Of a DNA stretch of 8,113 nt, positions 6,034-8,113 are shown piece by piece. The DNA is taken from assembly GCA_030705945.1 (NCBI GenBank), contig JAUZPS010000190.1, positions 1 through 8,113 on the forward strand, written 5' to 3'. Made by a program: the position numbers and the translations under genes. This DNA comes from Bacillota bacterium (GTDB taxonomy: Bacteria > Bacillota > Clostridia > Acetivibrionales > DSM-2933). The notes under the pieces were generated by a model, which made no database searches, was not told where the DNA came from, and was given only the letters and a program-made list of their open reading frames with translations. Within the stretch, counting starts at the first letter, position 1. The number at the start of each line of letters is the position of its first letter.

Positions 6034-7596
6034 ATGAATATCATGAAGCTAAGACTTTCATTTACTATAGCTGTATCTAAAATTTGCATTAAGTTATTAA
6101 GAATTTTGAAGCGGGGCGGAACAACGCTTCCCGGTAAAATCGCGCTGAAAATCAGCCCTGATATAATTAAGACAATAACAAAGAATTTTAAAATAATAAT
6201 GGTTACTGGTACAAACGGAAAAACTACTACTTCAAGAATTATCGGACAAATTCTTCATGAAAACAATATTGACTTTATTTCCAATAAGTCAGGAGCAAAT
6301 CTTGTAAGCGGTATCGCAACAACATTTCTTGACGCTCTTGATATAAAAGGCAAATCCAGCTGCGCTCATGCATTATTAGAAATTGATGAAGCAGCGTTTA
6401 AGACTTTGAGCAATTATGTTGAACCTGACGTACTTGTGGTTACAAATTTTTTCAGGGATCAGCTCGATAGATACGGAGAGCTTTATACTACATTAAACGG
6501 AGTAAAGGGAGGAATTGCTAAGCTTTCTAAGACAAAGCTGGTACTAAATGCCGATGATTCCCTATGCGCGTCTATAGGAAAAGAATCGGATAAAGAAGTT
6601 GTTTATTATGGAATCAACAAAGGCGCTTGCGATAATATTGAAGAAAACGTGAACAATGATGCGTCTATTTGTATTTACTGCAAAGCCAAATACGAATATA
6701 AAAGTCATATATACGGGCATTTAGGCGAGTTTAGATGCCCTAATTGCGGATACCAAAGACCTGCGTCTTCCGTAAACTGCATTAAAGTATTAGAGTTAAA
6801 TCCCAACTTTTCAGATATTCAATTTTCAATTAACCAATCTCCAGTTTTGTTTAATGACGATGAGTTGCGTGTTAATGATAATGAATATAATAAAGCAAAT
6901 AACAGTATAGGTGATAACACTATAGCGATGGCTAATAGCGCTATGAGTTCAAAACATACCTCTGATCAGGTAATTACCGAAGAAATTCCTGAAGTTATGA
7001 TCTCAGACAATATATGGGACGCAAGAATAAATCTGCCCGGTTTATACAACGTATACAACGCCCTGTCTGCCGCGGCCTGTGGAAGTCTTTTAAATCTGCC
7101 TATTGAAAACACAATAAACGCATTGTCCAAATTTGAATGCGGCTTTGGAAGAATGGAAACAATCAATGTGGGAAGCAAGAAAATAAAATTGATACTGGTA
7201 AAGAATCCCACTGGTTTTAATCAGGTACTGAATTATCTGCTTACTGAAGATAAGAAAATACAGCTTGCTTTTCTTCTGAATGATAACTTGGCTGATGGCA
7301 CGGATATATCCTGGATATGGGATGTTGACTTTGAAAAACTGGAAAAAATTCAGAATAATATCGAAAATGTATACACTTCCGGCGTAAGAGCCGAAGATAT
7401 GGCTGTAAGACTTAAATATGCAGGCCTGTATACAAACAAAATAAGTGTTGTAAAAGATTATAACGTTTTAATAAGTTCAGCTCTTGAAAAAACAATGGAC
7501 GGGCAAAATCTTTATATACTTCCTACTTATACTGCTATGACTGATATTAGGAGAATTTTAAAGAACAAATTCGGACTGAAAGAATTCTGGAAATAG
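6034..7596 (+). CDS. murT: Lipid II isoglutaminyl synthase, MurT subunit
   Basis: MurT is the Mur-ligase-like, ATP-using subunit of the cytoplasmic complex that amidates the D-Glu of lipid II to D-isoglutamine with ammonia from GatD. Seen: a P-loop GTNGKTTT (59-66) preceded by an N-terminal helix rich in basic residues; Mur-type central motifs NKSGAN (84-89), LLEIDEAA (114-121) and VVTNFFRDQLDRYGE (135-149); NADDS (172-176); a zinc ribbon with C213-x2-C216 and C235-x2-C238, typical of MurT; LPGLYNVYNALSAA (334-347); and the C-terminal DUF1727 domain (about 366-516) with DGTDISWIWDVDFE (421-434), where the aspartate completing the GatD triad is expected. At 520 residues it is longer than the usual 430-460, owing to a polar Asn-rich segment at about 266-322. 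AAAGGG (6019-6024) lies 9 nt before the chosen ATG; M4 (6043) is an alternative start. gatD follows. Confidence 0.95.
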   Translation: MNIMKLRLSFTIAVSKICIKLLRILKRGGTTLPGKIALKISPDIIKTITKNFKIIMVTGTNGKTTTSRIIGQILHENNIDFISNKSGANLVSGIATTFLDALDIKGKSSCAHALLEIDEAAFKTLSNYVEPDVLVVTNFFRDQLDRYGELYTTLNGVKGGIAKLSKTKLVLNADDSLCASIGKESDKEVVYYGINKGACDNIEENVNNDASICIYCKAKYEYKSHIYGHLGEFRCPNCGYQRPASSVNCIKVLELNPNFSDIQFSINQSPVLFNDDELRVNDNEYNKANNSIGDNTIAMANSAMSSKHTSDQVITEEIPEVMISDNIWDARINLPGLYNVYNALSAAACGSLLNLPIENTINALSKFECGFGRMETINVGSKKIKLILVKNPTGFNQVLNYLLTEDKKIQLAFLLNDNLADGTDISWIWDVDFEKLEKIQNNIENVYTSGVRAEDMAVRLKYAGLYTNKISVVKDYNVLISSALEKTMDGQNLYILPTYTAMTDIRRILKNKFGLKEFWK

Positions 7597-7610
7597 TAAA
7601 ATCTTTTATA

Positions 7611-7715
7611 TATATAAAAAGCACTATTAATCTTACATTTGACGGAGCAAAATAACGAACGCTTTAACGTTATTTTGCGATAGGCAAATGTAAAAGATTA
7701 ATTGCTTTTTATATA
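7611..7715 (+). repeat. Giant imperfect stem-loop between murT and gatD
   Basis: Four perfectly paired blocks nest in one 105-nt fold: TATATAAAAAGCA (7611-7623) with 7703-7715 (13 bp), ATTAATCTT (7626-7634) with 7694-7702 (9 bp), ACATTTG (7635-7641) with 7685-7691 (7 bp), and GCAAAATAACG (7647-7657) with 7668-7678 (11 bp). Small bulges and one 5x6 internal loop separate them, with a 10-nt terminal loop. In total 40 bp are paired. An A-tract before and a T-tract after (7616-7620, 7706-7710) would let it act as a bidirectional terminator or attenuator. Its size and nested arms equally suit a foldback mobile repeat. Confidence 0.8.
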
Positions 7716-7730
7716 GAATTATATAGAATT
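7711..7730 (+). repeat. Tandem 10-bp repeat ATATAGAATT x2
   Basis: ATATAGAATT occurs at 7711-7720 and immediately again at 7721-7730, at the right edge of the large stem-loop. TTGCTT (7702-7707) followed after 16 nt by TAGAAT (7724-7729) could serve as a weak promoter for gatD; this is only suggestive. Confidence 0.5.
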
Positions 7731-7754
7731 ATTTTTAAGAAAGGAACAGTTTTT

Positions 7755-8113
7755 ATGTATGAGTTGAATATATGCCATCTGTACCCGGATTTATTGAATC
7801 TGTATGGCGACAGAGGCAATATTATTGCATTGAAAAGACGTTCTGAATGGAGAGGTATTAAAATTAATATAACAAATATCACACTAGGAGATTGCTATAT
7901 CCCTGAAAGTTATGATATTGTTTTTTTAGGGGGAGGGCAGGATTATGAACAATCAATTATTCAAGATGACTTGTTAAAACAAAAAGGAGGAGCAATCCGA
8001 AACGCTGTTAAAAATGACAAGATATTCCTATGTATATGCGGAGGATATCAACTTTTGGGCAAATACTATAAAACATGGGATGGCAAGGAAATTAAATTCG
8101 TAGACGCTGTTGA
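7755..8113 (+). CDS. gatD: Lipid II isoglutaminyl synthase, GatD glutaminase subunit (5' part)
   Basis: The first 119 residues of GatD, cut by the window edge (the family is usually about 240 residues). GatD is a class I (CobB/CobQ-like) glutamine amidotransferase that releases ammonia from glutamine and passes it to MurT. Seen: the family start HLYPDLLNLYGDRGNI (8-23), the glycine-rich FLGGGQDYEQ (57-66) that forms the oxyanion region, and the nucleophile elbow LCICGGYQLLG with C95 as probable catalytic cysteine (close to C94 of Staphylococcus aureus GatD). The triad histidine lies beyond the window. ATG is chosen because AAAGGA (7740-7745) stands 9 nt upstream and the family N-terminus begins there. 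The gene is 158 bp after murT, an unusually wide gap for this pair, mostly taken up by the large stem-loop. Confidence 0.95.
   Translation, partial: MYELNICHLYPDLLNLYGDRGNIIALKRRSEWRGIKINITNITLGDCYIPESYDIVFLGGGQDYEQSIIQDDLLKQKGGAIRNAVKNDKIFLCICGGYQLLGKYYKTWDGKEIKFVDAV

Noticed and set aside
6034..7596. Folylpolyglutamate synthase or another Mur ligase (MurC-F)
   Set aside because: The Cys4 zinc ribbon, the DUF1727 C-terminus and a following gatD are specific to MurT.
1..8113. CRISPR array, rRNA genes or a defence island
   Set aside because: No evenly spaced direct repeats, no rRNA-like sequence and no defence gene were seen; the only mobile-element signals are those listed at the left end and the stem-loop at 7611-7715.

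Overview
The window looks like chromosomal DNA from a low-GC, anaerobic, plant-fibre-degrading clostridium of the cellulosome-forming type (the Acetivibrio / Pseudobacteroides / Ruminiclostridium kind; the exact genus is an inference). Three things point there: a secreted pectin-backbone lyase ending in a Thr/Pro linker and a two-repeat dockerin, strong AGGAGG ribosome binding sites with AT-rich spacers, and the Gram-positive murT-gatD pair that amidates lipid II.

Left part (1-1275) is a mobile-element remnant. It holds the catalytic C-terminal half of a tyrosine recombinase (49-564), a terminator-like hairpin, a pair of 10-bp direct repeats, and on the minus strand a 43-nt piece of tRNA that runs from a GGT anticodon to the CCA end (666-708). 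That piece is the classical core of a tRNA attachment site. The rest of this stretch, up to about 1275, is AT-rich and has no gene I can support, but it contains a perfect palindrome and an inverted repeat.

Middle part, minus strand: a PL11 rhamnogalacturonan lyase with signal peptide and dockerin (1332-3401), closed by an intrinsic terminator; upstream of it lies a 701-residue multi-pass membrane protein resembling GT-C glycosyltransferases (3713-5818), with its own hairpin terminator. The two genes appear to be separate transcription units.

Right part, plus strand, divergent from the membrane protein: murT (6034-7596) and the start of gatD (7755 to the window edge). MurT (Mur-ligase-like, with a zinc ribbon) and GatD (glutaminase) together convert the D-Glu of lipid II to D-isoglutamine. 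Two features are odd: MurT carries an extra polar, Asn-rich segment of about 55 residues, and the space between the two genes is filled by an almost fully paired 105-nt stem-loop.

I do not see a clear new multi-gene system (no defence island, CRISPR array or biosynthetic cluster). The best leads are the attachment-site geometry at 564-740, the giant hairpin inside the murT-gatD unit, and the dockerin subtype on the lyase.
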